Shown piece by piece: positions 1 to 10,252 of a DNA stretch of 64,000 nt (within the stretch, counting starts at the first letter, position 1; every line of letters begins with the position of its first letter). The stretch is taken from contig NZ_CP023049.2 in assembly GCF_002285635.2 (NCBI RefSeq), forward strand, positions 1,116,001-1,180,000, in the 5' to 3' direction. This DNA comes from Chryseobacterium piperi. GTDB taxonomy: Bacteria; Bacteroidota; Bacteroidia; Flavobacteriales; Weeksellaceae. The notes under the pieces were generated by a model. That model did not search any database and had not been told where the DNA came from. It saw only the letters and a list, made by a program, of their open reading frames with translations. The translations under genes were made by a program, and so were the position numbers.

Positions 1-783
1 ATGATTAAAAACATTGGTAACCGCAGGAGATCCCGGAGGATAGGTATCGTAATAATTGACACTCAAGACGGTCTCTATATTAGAGAAGTGACTGTTACTA
101 TAATAAATACGCATTCCATTGCGAATAAATCCACCAGATTCCCTTGATTCAATAATAGCTAAATTTCCTATCTGGGCCTGCAGATTCATTCTATTGCTCC
201 CTGTTAAAATTCCAGTATAGGCAACTCTTCCCAACTGATCGTATTTAGTGATCAGCCATTTATTGGTCTTACGCATTTCTGCATCTTGAACCATAATAAG
301 ACGGTCAGCTTTATCATACACCATATGCTCCCATTCTTTACCTGGAAGCTTCTTTTGCACTAATCTGTTTTTTTCATCATAATGGTATTGGTAACAATAG
401 TTAACCAAAAAGCCATCTAGAAACTGAACACCTACTCCTAAGTTCCTTGCTGCATTAGAGGCTTCAGGGGGAAGTATAAAAGCCAATTGGTTATATTCAT
501 TATAGATATAATACGTATCTGCATTCTGGTTAGCTCCTAATACTTTTCTGACTAAAACAGTCTGGCCCTGGCCATTTTTAAACTCTATGGTTTCATTGCC
601 ATCTTCATCCTTTACTGAGTTTTTATAGAGTTGATTGGCTTTATAAAATCCGCTTGCAGAGTTCGTATCATTAGATGCTACTTTTAAGACGGAATTCGTT
701 CTTCCTTCAAGGAAAGTAGTGGTAGTCACATACCTTCTGACCTCTGTGGCAAAAACAAAATCCCTTCTACAGCAGAAAGGATT
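1..783 (-). pseudogene. 5'-truncated RHS-repeat (DUF6443-type) protein, runs off the left edge
   Basis: An open minus-strand frame runs from an in-frame stop at 784-786 to base 1 and continues outside the window. Its translation contains phrases typical of flavobacterial RHS proteins of the DUF6443 type, such as LYKNSVKDEDGNETIEFKNG, followed by YDEKNRLVQKKLPG and VNYYDTYPPGSP. Homologues as I know them begin with a signal peptide and about 150-200 further residues before this point; here those are missing, and there is no ATG until the codon near 320 (a GTG lies at 727-729). It starts 32 bases after the stop codon of the TonB receptor. I read it as a remnant left by deletion or recombination, a common fate of RHS/polymorphic toxin loci. 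An alternative start or a split gene cannot be excluded because the 3' end is not visible. Confidence 0.6.
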
Positions 784-815
784 TTAGTCTATTTATTGAT
801 CAGAAATCTAACACA

Positions 816-2939
816 TTAATAATTGAAATTAAGTGATACGGTATAATATCTTCCATTTCCTCTTACATATTCGGCATCTCTGGCTGTATACATGGATGTA
901 GGTGTAAAATAGGTAGTGTTAAATACATTTTCAATACCTAATCCCAGGGTGATGAATTTATTAAATTTATAACTTCCCTGGAAATTGAAAAGATTAAAAT
1001 CTTTCACAGGACCTTCACCTTCATCATACTTCCCTGATGCATTAGGTTCAAACTGATTTCTTTTAAAAGAGTACATATGATAAACTCCCAATTGAAGATT
1101 CTGGGCTTTGTTATTCCATTTAACATAAGAATTCAGCCTCGCCGGAGCAATTCTCAATCCGCTTAAATATTTCTCATAGGTATTATCATTTTTCACATCT
1201 ACTTTTCCTTCCTGGAAAGTATAATTAGCTCCGATGCTTAGCCCTCTCGTTGGGTATACATTCATAGCCAGCTCTACTCCACTGATGTATTGCGGAGCCC
1301 TTAATGGAGTCCAGAATCCATTCACCGAAACCAGATCGGCTCCCAACTTGGAATAATTATAGAAATAACTTGCTGAAAAATCTACAAACCGGCCTATCTT
1401 ACTGTTGAAACCTATTTCATAATTGTCTATCACAACCGGATCTGTATTGATTTCATTTAAAACATTGCTCTTCGCATCACGCAACACTCTTCCTAAATCG
1501 TAAATATTGAATCCTCTTGAATATGATGTAAAAGGTTGAAAGAAATCAAATGCAACATAGCTTAATCCTACATTATAAGATAGATTTGAATAGTTTAACC
1601 GACCACCCTGCACATTAAATTCCGTGTCTTTACCAGAGGGTAAAGTCGTATAATCAGGAACTTTTACAGACATCTTATCCCATCGCAATCCTGCTTTGAC
1701 GGTCAAACCCCTGGTAAGAAATAATTTTCCCTGGACAAACGGAGCTGCTGCCAACATATTCATTTCAGGAACCCATATTCTTCCATCTACCAAAGGCTGG
1801 CTGGTTTTCTCATTCAATAAGTCAAGTCCGTAGGTAAGAGATCCTTTCACTTCATGATCTTTTTTGAATTCTGTATTGAAATCAGCTCTGAATCCGTATT
1901 TTTTTTCAAGAATTGCAGATTGTCCTCCAGTCTTCCATCTTGGAGGATTCCGGTAGTCATAGATGGTATAAAAATCCTGAAAATAAAGGGTAGTATTGAA
2001 TGACGTATTCCTGAAAATATTTTTATTGGTATATTTCAGATACCCATTATGATTATATCTTGTTCCTTCTTCAACCCCTTCTCGTGTTCCTAATTTACCT
2101 GTCGAAGGACGTTCTCCATATTTTCCAAGATCCAGGATATATTTTGAATCCTGTAAACTCGAATAAAAATTATACATGAGTTCGAATCTGTTATTCTCAT
2201 CCAAATTATACCCGATCTTACCAAAGGTATTACTCACACTGGTTTCACCTAATCCATACCTTGGATTCTGTACTAAACCATCTCCGTCTATCTTAACTCC
2301 ATTCTGAGTAAATGTTCCGTTGACCAAATAATCCCATTTTCCTAAGCTTCCATAGAAAGTTTGAGATATTCTGTAACCGGCTCCTCCATCAGCCTTAAAC
2401 ATCTTATTATTAAACAGATCATGGCTGGTAAAACCTAAAACGGTGCTTCCTGCAAAAAGCTTGTTGGTTACATTCTTCTTAGTAATATAATTAATAATCC
2501 CTCCTTCTGCCCCATTTCCATAAATAGAAGTGGCTCCTTTAACCACTTCGATCCGTTCCAGTACGGATGGGTCTATACTTCTTATTTCTCTGTCATTATT
2601 TCTTAACGGGCTTGACTGAGGAATTCCGTCAATCATAATCAAAACGTTTCTTCCTCTCAAAGTTTGGCCTCTATTTCCTACCAGGTTATTTCCAAATGCC
2701 AGCCCGGGTACTTTATAGGCTAAAATATTACTAAGATCAGGAGAAATCATTGATTGTTCCTCAATCTCTTTTCTGTTAATGATATTCACTGTAGAAGCTG
2801 TTTTCTTTACAATTTCCGGCGATCTTGAAGCAGTCATAATAACTTCTTCCAGCCTGTTGTCATGTAATGAATCTTTCTTTTGTGCCCATAATGAGGAAGA
2901 TACAATCAAACTCCCTACACAAAGAATCGTTTTTCTCAT
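816..2939 (-). CDS. TonB-dependent outer-membrane receptor
   Basis: The protein has 707 residues. A signal peptide (residues 1-20, ending SSLWAQ) is followed by a plug domain (about residues 30-155: EEVIMTASRSPEIVKKTAS, VPGLAFGNN, RGRNVLIMIDGIPQ, IERIEVVKGATSIYGNGAEGGIINYITKK-like segment) and a 22-strand-type barrel that ends in an aromatic residue. It should move a ligand across the outer membrane using TonB/ExbBD energy. It lacks the N-terminal carboxypeptidase-like domain of SusC-type receptors, and its size and plug resemble iron-siderophore/haem-type receptors, so a metal chelate is the likeliest substrate; that is inference. A -7 box lies 33 bases upstream of the ATG. It stands alone, 197 bases downstream of the his operon, with no partner lipoprotein beside it. 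Confidence 0.88.
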   Translation of the reverse strand: MRKTILCVGSLIVSSSLWAQKKDSLHDNRLEEVIMTASRSPEIVKKTASTVNIINRKEIEEQSMISPDLSNILAYKVPGLAFGNNLVGNRGQTLRGRNVLIMIDGIPQSSPLRNNDREIRSIDPSVLERIEVVKGATSIYGNGAEGGIINYITKKNVTNKLFAGSTVLGFTSHDLFNNKMFKADGGAGYRISQTFYGSLGKWDYLVNGTFTQNGVKIDGDGLVQNPRYGLGETSVSNTFGKIGYNLDENNRFELMYNFYSSLQDSKYILDLGKYGERPSTGKLGTREGVEEGTRYNHNGYLKYTNKNIFRNTSFNTTLYFQDFYTIYDYRNPPRWKTGGQSAILEKKYGFRADFNTEFKKDHEVKGSLTYGLDLLNEKTSQPLVDGRIWVPEMNMLAAAPFVQGKLFLTRGLTVKAGLRWDKMSVKVPDYTTLPSGKDTEFNVQGGRLNYSNLSYNVGLSYVAFDFFQPFTSYSRGFNIYDLGRVLRDAKSNVLNEINTDPVVIDNYEIGFNSKIGRFVDFSASYFYNYSKLGADLVSVNGFWTPLRAPQYISGVELAMNVYPTRGLSIGANYTFQEGKVDVKNDNTYEKYLSGLRIAPARLNSYVKWNNKAQNLQLGVYHMYSFKRNQFEPNASGKYDEGEGPVKDFNLFNFQGSYKFNKFITLGLGIENVFNTTYFTPTSMYTARDAEYVRGNGRYYTVSLNFNY

Positions 2940-2971
2940 CTATATATAGTCTTATTTAGAATAATTAAAAA

Positions 2972-2979
2972 CAAAAGTA
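2972..2979 (-). promoter_or_regulatory. -7 box of the TonB receptor promoter
   Basis: TACTTTTG on the minus strand matches the Bacteroidota -7 consensus TAnnTTTG and lies 33 bases before the ATG. The -33 element is weak (TTTA at a suitable distance rather than TTTG). I saw no convincing Fur-like box. Confidence 0.5.
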
Positions 2980-3136
2980 CTGTTTTCAATACATATTGTA
3001 AACTCACTTTCATTCACTAAGTATGAGAAAAACAAGGCTATAATTAATACATATTAATCAATGTTAGAATAAAATAAATACATTTAATGTAATTAATTAT
3101 TAATATTAATCACATCTGATAATGGTCATATTTCTA

Positions 3137-3730
3137 TCAGGCTTTTCGGTTTCTACCCTCTAAAACCTTCTCTATATCTGCCAGGGAAAATTCTTTTGCT
3201 TTCAATAAAATCAAAAAGTGATACAGCAGATCAGCAGCTTCATTTTTAAACAAATCGGCATTGTTATCTTTTGCTTCAATAACCAGTTCCACAGCCTCTT
3301 CCCCTACTTTCTGAGCGACTTTATTAATGCCTCTCTGATACAAGGAATAGGTATAAGATTCGTCTATTTTATTATCTATTCTTTTACTTATGGTTTCTTC
3401 CAGTTCGTATAAGAAGCCTTTGGAATCCTTTTCTCCAAAACAGCTGAAACTTCCGGTATGACAGACTACATTTTCAGGAATTACCTTAATTAGAATGGTA
3501 TCCTGATCACAATCGATACTGATATCTTGCACTGCTAAAAAATTTCCGGATTCCTCGCCTTTTGTCCAAAGTCGGTTTTTCGATCTGCTGAAAAAAGTAA
3601 CCCTTCCTTCTTGTTCGGTTTTCTGAAAGGCTTCTTCATTCATATATCCCAGCATCAGAACCTGTAATGTTCTGTTATCTTGGATAATGACAGGCACAAG
3701 GCCATTGCTTTTATTAAAATCTATGATCAT
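3137..3730 (-). CDS. hisIE: Bifunctional phosphoribosyl-AMP cyclohydrolase / phosphoribosyl-ATP pyrophosphatase
   Basis: The protein has 197 residues and catalyses steps 2 and 3 of histidine synthesis. The N-terminal HisI domain (about residues 1-105) shows [27 protein letters not shown] and the metal-binding segments DCDQD and [11 protein letters not shown]. The C-terminal HisE domain (about 108-197) shows [13 protein letters not shown] and [14 protein letters not shown]. The start overlaps the hisF stop by four bases (ATGA), which suggests translational coupling. It is the last gene of the his operon. I see no strong terminator behind it, only a weak CTGATA/TATCAG hairpin at about 3116-3140. 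Confidence 0.97.
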   Translation of the reverse strand: MIIDFNKSNGLVPVIIQDNRTLQVLMLGYMNEEAFQKTEQEGRVTFFSRSKNRLWTKGEESGNFLAVQDISIDCDQDTILIKVIPENVVCHTGSFSCFGEKDSKGFLYELEETISKRIDNKIDESYTYSLYQRGINKVAQKVGEEAVELVIEAKDNNADLFKNEAADLLYHFLILLKAKEFSLADIEKVLEGRNRKA

Positions 3731-4485
3731 CTAATCGGTATTTTTTGAGTTTGTAATTCTTTTTTTAAATCCTGAATGTGAACTTCTCCGAAATGGAAAA
3801 TACTGGCTGCCAGTGCTCCTGTGGCTTTGGTTTTCTGAAATACTTCTTCAAAGTCTTTGACTCTGCCCGCTCCTCCGGAAGCAATAACAGGGATATTGAT
3901 ATGATCGGACACAGATTTTGTAATGTTGATATCAAAACCATTTTTGGTTCCGTCACCATCCATTGAGGTTAATAAAATTTCTCCTGCTCCGAGCGATTCT
4001 ACTTCTTTAGCCCATTCTATTGTTTTTAGCGTCGTTATTTCTCTACCTCCTTTAATATGAACCCAATCTTGTCCATTCATATTCTTGGTATCTATAGCAA
4101 CTACCACACATTGGCTTCCAAATTCTTTAGCCAGTTCAAAGATTAATTGGGGATTTTTTACTGCTGATGAATTGATACTGATTTTGTCGGCTCCTGCTTC
4201 CAGTAATTTTCTTACATCTTCTACAGATGAAATTCCTCCGCCTACCGTAAAAGGAATGCTCAGCTCTCTGGCAATCTCTCTGACAAGTGCTGTAAAGGTC
4301 TTTCTTTTTTCAATTGTAGCAGTTATATCGAGAAAGACCAGCTCATCTGCACCGTCCCATTCATATTTTTTTGCCAGACTTACAGGATCCCCGGCATTAC
4401 GCAGTCCCTCGAAATTAATTCCTTTTACCGTAGTTCCATCTTTAATATCTAAACATGGAATAATTCTCTTTTTAAGCATTTTCAA
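3727..4485 (-). CDS. hisF: Imidazole glycerol phosphate synthase, cyclase subunit
   Basis: The protein has 252 residues and forms a TIM barrel. The N-terminus [15 protein letters not shown] and the later GGGISSVED and [13 protein letters not shown] phosphate-binding loops are diagnostic. With HisH it converts PRFAR and ammonia to IGP and AICAR. The frame offers ATG at 4485 (MKMLKK) or two codons later at 4479; the second matches the family N-terminus better. It overlaps the hisA end by 8-14 bases and hisIE by four. Confidence 0.97.
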   Translation of the reverse strand: MKMLKKRIIPCLDIKDGTTVKGINFEGLRNAGDPVSLAKKYEWDGADELVFLDITATIEKRKTFTALVREIARELSIPFTVGGGISSVEDVRKLLEAGADKISINSSAVKNPQLIFELAKEFGSQCVVVAIDTKNMNGQDWVHIKGGREITTLKTIEWAKEVESLGAGEILLTSMDGDGTKNGFDINITKSVSDHINIPVIASGGAGRVKDFEEVFQKTKATGALAASIFHFGEVHIQDLKKELQTQKIPIR

Positions 4486-5194
4486 TAAAATTTTGTAATT
4501 CTTTCAGTTCTATTTCCCCTTCATAAATAGCTTTTCCAATAATAGTCCCTGAACAACCTATTTCCCTCATTCTGTATACATCTTTCATTCCCGAAATTCC
4601 TCCGCTGGCGACCAACTGTACAGAGCTATTTCCTAATATATCTTTGTAGAGCTCTGTTGAAGGACCTTCCAACATTCCATCTTTTGAAATATCGGTACAA
4701 ATTACCTGGCGGATACCTTTCTTTTCATATTGATCAATAAAGTCTATAACGTCCAGATGACTCTCTTCCAACCATCCTGATGTCTTTATTTTCCGGTTTT
4801 GGCAATCAGCCCCAAGGATGATTTTTTCAGCTCCGTATTTCTTGATCAGAGTAACACAAAATTCAGGATCCTGAACAGCTATACTTCCAATAGTTATCTG
4901 ACCAGCTCCGGCATTAAAGGCCATTTCAATATCTTCCCTGGTCTTTAATCCACCTCCGAAATCAATCTGTAGCGACGTTTCTCTGGCAATGGTTTCCAAT
5001 ACTTTATGATTCACAATATGTTTGGATTTAGCGCCGTCCAAATCCACCACATGCAGAAAGCGGATTCCAAAGCTTTCAAACTCTTTGGCCACTTCCACTG
5101 GATTTTCATTGTAAATTTTTTTGGTTTCATAATCTCCTTTGGAAAGCCTTACACACTTTCCATCAATAATATCAATGGCAGGAATAATTTTCAT
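4472..5194 (-). CDS. hisA: 1-(5-phosphoribosyl)-5-[(5-phosphoribosylamino)methylideneamino]imidazole-4-carboxamide isomerase
   Basis: The protein has 240 residues and is the half-barrel-duplicated paralogue of HisF. It isomerises ProFAR to [25 protein letters not shown] at the N-terminus, [12 protein letters not shown] in the first half and [12 protein letters not shown] in the second half are the phosphate-binding signatures; the catalytic aspartates sit in AIDIIDG and CTDISKDG. The start overlaps the hisH stop by four bases (ATGA). It is the sixth gene of the operon. Confidence 0.97.
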   Translation of the reverse strand: MKIIPAIDIIDGKCVRLSKGDYETKKIYNENPVEVAKEFESFGIRFLHVVDLDGAKSKHIVNHKVLETIARETSLQIDFGGGLKTREDIEMAFNAGAGQITIGSIAVQDPEFCVTLIKKYGAEKIILGADCQNRKIKTSGWLEESHLDVIDFIDQYEKKGIRQVICTDISKDGMLEGPSTELYKDILGNSSVQLVASGGISGMKDVYRMREIGCSGTIIGKAIYEGEIELKELQNFIENA

Positions 5195-5775
5195 ATCGAC
5201 AGGTTTAAAAAGTTTTTAAGAATTTCAGCCCCTGTTTTCCCTGATTTTTCCGGGTGAAACTGGGTCGCAAAAAAATTATCTCTTTGTAACGATGCACTGA
5301 AAGGCAGGATATAGTCACAGACAGAAGTGGTATATTCCGACAGTTCACAGTAATAGCTATGGACAAAATAGACATCTTCTTCTTTTTCAAAGCCTGAAAA
5401 AACAGGAGACCACAGATCTGTAATGGTATTCCAGCCCATATGAGGGACAATCTCTTTCGATGGGAATTTTTTAACCCCAATATCAAAGATTCCCATTCCG
5501 GAAGTGTCGCCTTCTTCATTACCCTTACACATCAGCTGCATTCCCAGGCATATTCCTAATACAGGTTGCTTCAGGGTTGGAATAAAAGTATCCAAACCTT
5601 TTTCCTTTAACAGCTTCATGGTTGAAGAGGCCTCGCCAACGCCTGGGAAAATCACCTTATCGGCCTGTTGGATCAATTCAAAATCATCGGTAATGATTGA
5701 TTCTGTTCCCAGTCGGTTGAGCGCATTTTGCACAGACTGAACATTTCCTCCGTTATATTTTATAATAGCAATCAT
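5191..5775 (-). CDS. hisH: Imidazole glycerol phosphate synthase, glutamine amidotransferase subunit
   Basis: The protein has 194 residues from the chosen start [12 protein letters not shown] class I amidotransferase fold is shown by the nucleophile loop [11 protein letters not shown] and by the His-Glu pair in [11 protein letters not shown]. It supplies ammonia to HisF. The reading frame stays open ten codons further upstream, but the ATG at 5775 lies one base after the hisB stop and gives the family N-terminus, so I place the start there. Confidence 0.96.
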   Translation of the reverse strand: MIAIIKYNGGNVQSVQNALNRLGTESIITDDFELIQQADKVIFPGVGEASSTMKLLKEKGLDTFIPTLKQPVLGICLGMQLMCKGNEEGDTSGMGIFDIGVKKFPSKEIVPHMGWNTITDLWSPVFSGFEKEEDVYFVHSYYCELSEYTTSVCDYILPFSASLQRDNFFATQFHPEKSGKTGAEILKNFLNLSI

Positions 5776-5776
5776 C

Positions 5777-6877
5777 TTACAAACTTCCTTTAGTTGATGG
5801 TACATTAAAATTTTGATCCGTTAGATTTACTGCCATTTTCAGTGCTTTGGCAAAAGCTTTAAAAATGGACTCAATCTTGTGGTGTTCATTTTCTCCTTCC
5901 ACTTTAATGTTCAGGTTAGATTGAGAGGAATCCGTAAAGGATTTAAAAAAGTGGGAAAACATCTCAGTAGGAACATCTCCAATCGCCTCTCTTTTAAATT
6001 CTGCATCCCAGACCAACCAGGATCTTCCTCCAAAATCAAGGGCAACCTGAGCCAGACAATCATCCATTGGCAGCAGAAAGCCATATCTTTCGATTCCTTT
6101 TTTCTTTCCTAATGCTTTAAGAACAGCTTGTCCAAATACAATTCCGGTATCCTCAATAGTATGGTGCTCATCTACTTGCAGATCTCCATTAACTTTAATT
6201 TTAAGATCCAGATTGCCATGTTTTGAAATCTGTTCCAGCATGTGATCAAAAAAATGTAATCCTGTAGCAATCTCTGAATTACCTTGTCCATCAAGATTGA
6301 TTTCTATTTCAATATCTGTTTCATTGGTCTTCCTCGATACTTTGGCTTTTCTCGGAACATTTTTCAAAAACTGATAGATCTCAGACCATTGTTCAGTTGT
6401 AAGATCAGCATGTTCATTACTTGTTTTATTAATAAAAATAGCTTTTGAGCCCAGATTCTTAGCCAGCTGGATATCTGTAACACGATCTCCTATCACATAG
6501 GAATTTTCCAAATCATAATTCCCGTAAATATATTTACCAAGCATTCCAACACCCGGTTTCCTCGTTGGGAGATTATCCTGTTCAAAGCTTTTATCAATCA
6601 GGATATCATCAAAAATAATTCCTTCATTTTCAAATGCTTTTAACATCTTTTCATGAGGCTTAATAAATGTTTCATACGGAAAACTTTCGGTTCCTAATCC
6701 ATCCTGATTCGTCACCATTACCAACTCATAATCCAGTTCTCTTGCAATTCTTGAAAGATTTTGAAAAACACCCGGATAGAATTCCAGCTTCTCCAGAGAA
6801 TCTACCTGGAAATCTGTTGGGGGCTCAATAATTAAGGTTCCGTCGCGGTCTATGAATAATACTTTTTTCATCATCAT
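5777..6877 (-). CDS. hisB: Bifunctional histidinol-phosphatase / imidazoleglycerol-phosphate dehydratase
   Basis: The protein has 366 residues and two catalytic domains. The N-terminal HAD phosphatase (about 1-165) begins [15 protein letters not shown], with Asp10 and Asp12 as the expected nucleophile and acid/base. The C-terminal dehydratase (about 175-366) has [13 protein letters not shown] and [10 protein letters not shown] metal-binding motifs and ends VPSTKGSL. It performs steps 7 and 9 of the pathway. The fused form is the one also found in enterobacteria. Its start overlaps the hisC stop by four bases. Confidence 0.97.
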   Translation of the reverse strand: MMMKKVLFIDRDGTLIIEPPTDFQVDSLEKLEFYPGVFQNLSRIARELDYELVMVTNQDGLGTESFPYETFIKPHEKMLKAFENEGIIFDDILIDKSFEQDNLPTRKPGVGMLGKYIYGNYDLENSYVIGDRVTDIQLAKNLGSKAIFINKTSNEHADLTTEQWSEIYQFLKNVPRKAKVSRKTNETDIEIEINLDGQGNSEIATGLHFFDHMLEQISKHGNLDLKIKVNGDLQVDEHHTIEDTGIVFGQAVLKALGKKKGIERYGFLLPMDDCLAQVALDFGGRSWLVWDAEFKREAIGDVPTEMFSHFFKSFTDSSQSNLNIKVEGENEHHKIESIFKAFAKALKMAVNLTDQNFNVPSTKGSL

Positions 6878-7899
6878 ATATTTTGTAAAATGGTAATTAG
6901 CTTAGTATTTTCTTCTCTTGTCCCAATATTGATACGGATACAATCCGGAATAGCGGGTGATCTTTTATTCGTTAAAACTTCGTTGCCTAACAACATCTGA
7001 TGTACATTATCGACATCATTAAATTGTACCAGAAAGAAATTGGCATCCGTAGGAAATACTTTCACAATACAGGTTATATTCTGAAATTCATTTTGAAGCC
7101 AGTTTTTTTCTCTGATAATACCTTCTAAATTCCTTTTGAATTCATCTTCCCGGTCAATACAATCCATAATCAGTTCCTGGCTTAAAGAATTGACATTATA
7201 GGGAGCCTTCACCGTATTGATAAACTTAATAATTTCTGCGGAAGCACAGGCAATTCCTACCCTTGCTCCTGCTTTACCCCAAGCTTTAGAAAACGTCTGA
7301 AGAACAATAAGGTTAGGGTATTTCTCAAGAAGATCAAGACTTGTCTTCTGATCTGAAAACTCGATATAGGCTTCATCTACAACCACAATTCCATTAAAAT
7401 TCTGAATATAGAATTCAATATCTTTAACACTATTTCCTGTAGGATTGTTGGGAGAGCAAATAAAAAATACTTTCACACCCTCATCATTAATGGTTTTCAG
7501 AAACTCATTTTTAACGATCTGAAAATTTTGGTCCAGATCCAGCCTGACTACTTTATTTTCATTGATAGCAGCATAGAATGCATACATGGCAAAAGATGGA
7601 TTCATCATCATTATAGAATCCTTTTTGGGTTCGCAGAATATTTTGATGATCAGGTCGATAAGCTCATCACTTCCGTTTCCCACTGCAATCTGATCCGGGG
7701 AAATATTTTTCAAAGAAGCTATTTTATTTCTGAGTTTTCGTTGTGTAGAATCAGGATAGCGGTTAAAGGCTCCAAAAGGACTTTCATTAGCATCCAGTAA
7801 AACCGGTGTATCAAATTCATTATGATCCCTAAAACTGATATAAGGCTGTAATTCTAAAATATTCTTTCGAACAAACTGGTTGATTGTTAATTGCTTCAT
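6874..7899 (-). CDS. hisC: Histidinol-phosphate aminotransferase
   Basis: The protein has 341 residues and is a class I/II PLP aminotransferase. [16 protein letters not shown] near the N-terminus is the HisC signature; SPNNPTGN and VVDEAYIEF follow, and the PLP lysine is in [14 protein letters not shown]. It converts imidazole acetol phosphate and glutamate to histidinol phosphate. It starts five bases after the hisD stop. The family is usually 340-360 residues, so the gene is intact. Confidence 0.97.
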   Translation of the reverse strand: MKQLTINQFVRKNILELQPYISFRDHNEFDTPVLLDANESPFGAFNRYPDSTQRKLRNKIASLKNISPDQIAVGNGSDELIDLIIKIFCEPKKDSIMMMNPSFAMYAFYAAINENKVVRLDLDQNFQIVKNEFLKTINDEGVKVFFICSPNNPTGNSVKDIEFYIQNFNGIVVVDEAYIEFSDQKTSLDLLEKYPNLIVLQTFSKAWGKAGARVGIACASAEIIKFINTVKAPYNVNSLSQELIMDCIDREDEFKRNLEGIIREKNWLQNEFQNITCIVKVFPTDANFFLVQFNDVDNVHQMLLGNEVLTNKRSPAIPDCIRINIGTREENTKLITILQNI

Positions 7900-7903
7900 T
7901 TTC

Positions 7904-9178
7904 TTATTTTAATCGAATGGAAACGGCATTTTTATGGGCTGATAATCCTTCAGCTTCTGCCATTATTTTAATAGTTTTTCCTAAGTTTTGTAATCCCTGT
8001 TTTGATAAGTGCTGAAAAGTGATTTTCTTTACAAAACTGTCTAAAGAAACACCACTATAATTTCTTGCAAACCCGTTGGTAGGAAGTGTATGATTGGTTC
8101 CACTTGCATAATCTCCGGCACTTTCACAGGAATAATTTCCTAAAAAAACGGAGCCCGCACTTTGTACAGCCGGAATGTATTTTTCAAAATCATTCAAAGC
8201 CAGAATAAGGTGCTCGGGAGCATATAAATTACTTAAGCTGACCGCTTCTTCTACTGTATTCAAAAGTATAAAGTGACTATTATCAAGAGATTGTTGTGCA
8301 AATTCATTTCTCGGAAGCTTTTCTACCTGGCTGTGAATTTCTTCAATCGTTTCATTTAAAATCGCTAAATCCGTAGTAATAAAAACAACCTGGCTGTCAC
8401 TGCCGTGCTCAGCCTGAGAAAGAAGATCAGCAGCACAAAATGCAGGAACCGCATATTCATCTGCTATGACGAGAACTTCACTGGGGCCGGCCGGCATATC
8501 AATTGCCACTCCATAGTTTTGAGCATATTCTTTTGCTGCCACAACAAATTGATTTCCAGGTCCGAATATTTTATATACATTGGGAACACTTTCCGTACCA
8601 ATGGTCATTGCAGCAACAGCCTGCGCACCGCCGGTTTTAAATATTCTCGTAATCCCACAAAGTTTTGCAGTATAAAGAATAGCGGGATTAATTGTACCGC
8701 TTTTATCAGGTGGAGTACAAAGAACAATTTCCTTACATCCTGCCAATTGAGCAGGAACAGCCAACATCAGAACTGTTGAAAACAAAGGTGCTGTTCCTCC
8801 TGGAATATAGATTCCTACCTTTTCTACAGCGCGATTTTCTCTCCAGCAAACAACCCCTTTCATCGTTTCTATTTTCTGAATTTCAGTTTCTTGTGAAGCA
8901 TGAAATAATGTAATATTTTCCTTAGCCACCTGAATTGCCTTTTTCAGCTCTTCACTCACTAACGTTTCAGCCTCTTCTATCTCATCTTGTGAAACGGAAA
9001 TACTTCCTATATCGGCAGAATCAAACTTCTTACTGAATTCAAGCAACGCCTGATCTCCTTCTCTTTCAACTTTTTTAAAGATATCGGAAACAATTTCCGA
9101 GACTTCTTCTTTTTTAAGAACCGGGCGTCTGATCAATTCTGCCCAGGTACTCTTCTGCGGGTATCTGTGTATAAACAT
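7904..9178 (-). CDS. hisD: Histidinol dehydrogenase
   Basis: The protein has 424 residues from the ATG at 9178 (MFIHRYPQKSTW), which lies one base after the hisG stop; an in-frame ATG seven codons earlier would overlap hisG and adds nothing family-like. Motifs include GIYIPGGTAPLFSTVLM, GPGNQFVVAAK, AGPSEVLVIAD, SQAEHGSDSQ (catalytic/zinc segment) and GTNHTLPTNGFAR. It is the zinc- and NAD-dependent enzyme for the last two steps, histidinol to histidine. Confidence 0.97.
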   Translation of the reverse strand: MFIHRYPQKSTWAELIRRPVLKKEEVSEIVSDIFKKVEREGDQALLEFSKKFDSADIGSISVSQDEIEEAETLVSEELKKAIQVAKENITLFHASQETEIQKIETMKGVVCWRENRAVEKVGIYIPGGTAPLFSTVLMLAVPAQLAGCKEIVLCTPPDKSGTINPAILYTAKLCGITRIFKTGGAQAVAAMTIGTESVPNVYKIFGPGNQFVVAAKEYAQNYGVAIDMPAGPSEVLVIADEYAVPAFCAADLLSQAEHGSDSQVVFITTDLAILNETIEEIHSQVEKLPRNEFAQQSLDNSHFILLNTVEEAVSLSNLYAPEHLILALNDFEKYIPAVQSAGSVFLGNYSCESAGDYASGTNHTLPTNGFARNYSGVSLDSFVKKITFQHLSKQGLQNLGKTIKIMAEAEGLSAHKNAVSIRLK

Positions 9179-9179
9179 A

Positions 9180-10037
9180 TTAAATAACCATTTTATCAAT
9201 TGGAATAATCAAAATATCCTGAGCTCCTTTTTCTTTCAGTTCATCAATCACATCCCAGAATCGCTCTTCATCAATAACAGAATGAATACTGCTCCATCCT
9301 TCTTCTGCTAAAGGAATCACTGTAGGACTTTTAAGAACAGGCAATACCTTTGCTATATCTTCTATTTTTTCATCCGGAACATTCATCAGAATATATTTGG
9401 AATTTTTTGCTTTGAGCACAGCCTTAATACGGAAAAGAAACTTATTCAGAATATTTTCTTTTTCCTGATCCAGGTTCGGGTTTTTAGCGAGTACGGCTTC
9501 GGAGAATAATAATGTGATGGTTTCCCTTAATCCATTTTTGAAAAGAGTACTTCCTGAGCTTACAATATCACAGATACCATCTGCTAATCCGATATTAGGA
9601 GCAATCTCTACTGATCCTGAGATCACGTGAATATCTGCAGAAATCTTTTTATCTGTCAGGAATTTTTTGAGGGTATTTGGATAAGAAGTTGCTATCTTTT
9701 TACCTTGAAAATAGGTAAGTTCATCAGTTGTTATGTCTTTAGGAACTGCCAGAGATACACGACACTTTGAAAACCCTAGCTTCTGAACAATCTCAATATC
9801 TTTTTGTTTTTCTACTAAAAGGTTTTCACCAACAATAGCAATATCCACTACTCCATCCTCAAGATATTGCGGAATATCGGAGTTTCTGAGGTACATGATT
9901 TCGAAAGGAAAATTATCCACCGAAACCTTGAGTTGGTCTTTTCCATTGTTGATGAAAATTCCGCAGTCTTTCAAAAGCTGTAAAGAATCTTCGTAAAGTC
10001 TGCCACTTTTCTGGATGGCGATTTTTAATTTACTCAT
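9180..10037 (-). CDS. hisG: ATP phosphoribosyltransferase (long form)
   Basis: The protein has 285 residues starting MSKLKIAIQKSGRLYEDS at the ATG at 10037. It catalyses the first committed step. The length and the C-terminal segment (about residues 210-285, with VLPVLKSPTVIPL and a regulatory ferredoxin-like domain) show the long, histidine-feedback-inhibited form, which needs no HisZ subunit, and none is present. An in-frame extension upstream to 10109 would reach the attenuator and lacks family similarity, so I reject it. It is the first structural gene after the leader. Confidence 0.97.
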   Translation of the reverse strand: MSKLKIAIQKSGRLYEDSLQLLKDCGIFINNGKDQLKVSVDNFPFEIMYLRNSDIPQYLEDGVVDIAIVGENLLVEKQKDIEIVQKLGFSKCRVSLAVPKDITTDELTYFQGKKIATSYPNTLKKFLTDKKISADIHVISGSVEIAPNIGLADGICDIVSSGSTLFKNGLRETITLLFSEAVLAKNPNLDQEKENILNKFLFRIKAVLKAKNSKYILMNVPDEKIEDIAKVLPVLKSPTVIPLAEEGWSSIHSVIDEERFWDVIDELKEKGAQDILIIPIDKMVI

Positions 10038-10107
10038 TTGGGATGTATTGGGTCTGAGTAAATAAAAAGTATTTTTTGAAAAATTTCCGGGGAAGAATTT
10101 TAGAAAC

Positions 10108-10185
10108 AAAAAAACCGTCTGTTACTCAGACGGTTTTTAATTATTTTTTGATTTTAACACAGGTCATTATCAATCAATTCCGTCT
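10108..10185 (-). promoter_or_regulatory. his operon transcription attenuator (antiterminator arm plus intrinsic terminator)
   Basis: On the minus strand the transcript contains AAACCGTCTG, loop AGTAA, CAGACGGTTT, followed by seven Us (bases 10136 down to 10108): a perfect ten-pair intrinsic terminator placed 70 bases before hisG. A second copy of the 3'-arm sequence, AGACGG at 10185-10180, starts inside the leader stop codon and can pair with CCGTCT (10133-10128) of the terminator, giving the antiterminator. A ribosome finishing the leader would cover AGACGG and let the terminator form; one stalled on the His codons would leave it free. Pairings are seen in the sequence; the mechanism is inferred. 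Confidence 0.85.
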
Positions 10186-10235
10186 TAGCAGAGATGATGA
10201 TGATAATGATGTAATGTTAAAAAATTGGGTTTCAT
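10185..10235 (-). CDS. hisL: Histidine operon leader peptide
   Basis: A 16-codon ORF encodes MKPNFLTLHHYHHHLC. Five of codons 9-14 are CAT (His), interrupted by one Tyr (TAT). It sits 18 bases after the -7 box and its stop codon overlaps the antiterminator arm by one base. The arrangement (short His-rich ORF, alternative hairpins, operon of his genes) is that of a leader peptide that senses charged tRNA-His. The sequence is unrelated to enterobacterial HisL apart from the His run. Confidence 0.85.
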   Translation of the reverse strand: MKPNFLTLHHYHHHLC

Positions 10236-10252
10236 TGTTCAAAATTGTGCTA

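Noticed and set aside
816-2939. SusC-type glycan importer
   Set aside because: No carboxypeptidase-like N-terminal domain, only 707 residues and no SusD partner.
3100-3140. Intrinsic terminator of the his operon
   Set aside because: CTGATA/TATCAG hairpin is short with a long loop and no T-run.
3218-8913. Many plus-strand open frames of 60-140 codons across the his operon
   Set aside because: They lie opposite well-supported his genes, show no family features and have no promoters or start context of their own.
10038-10109. N-terminal extension of hisG by 24 codons
   Set aside because: It would extend into the attenuator terminator region and has no similarity to HisG; the ATG at 10037 gives the family N-terminus.
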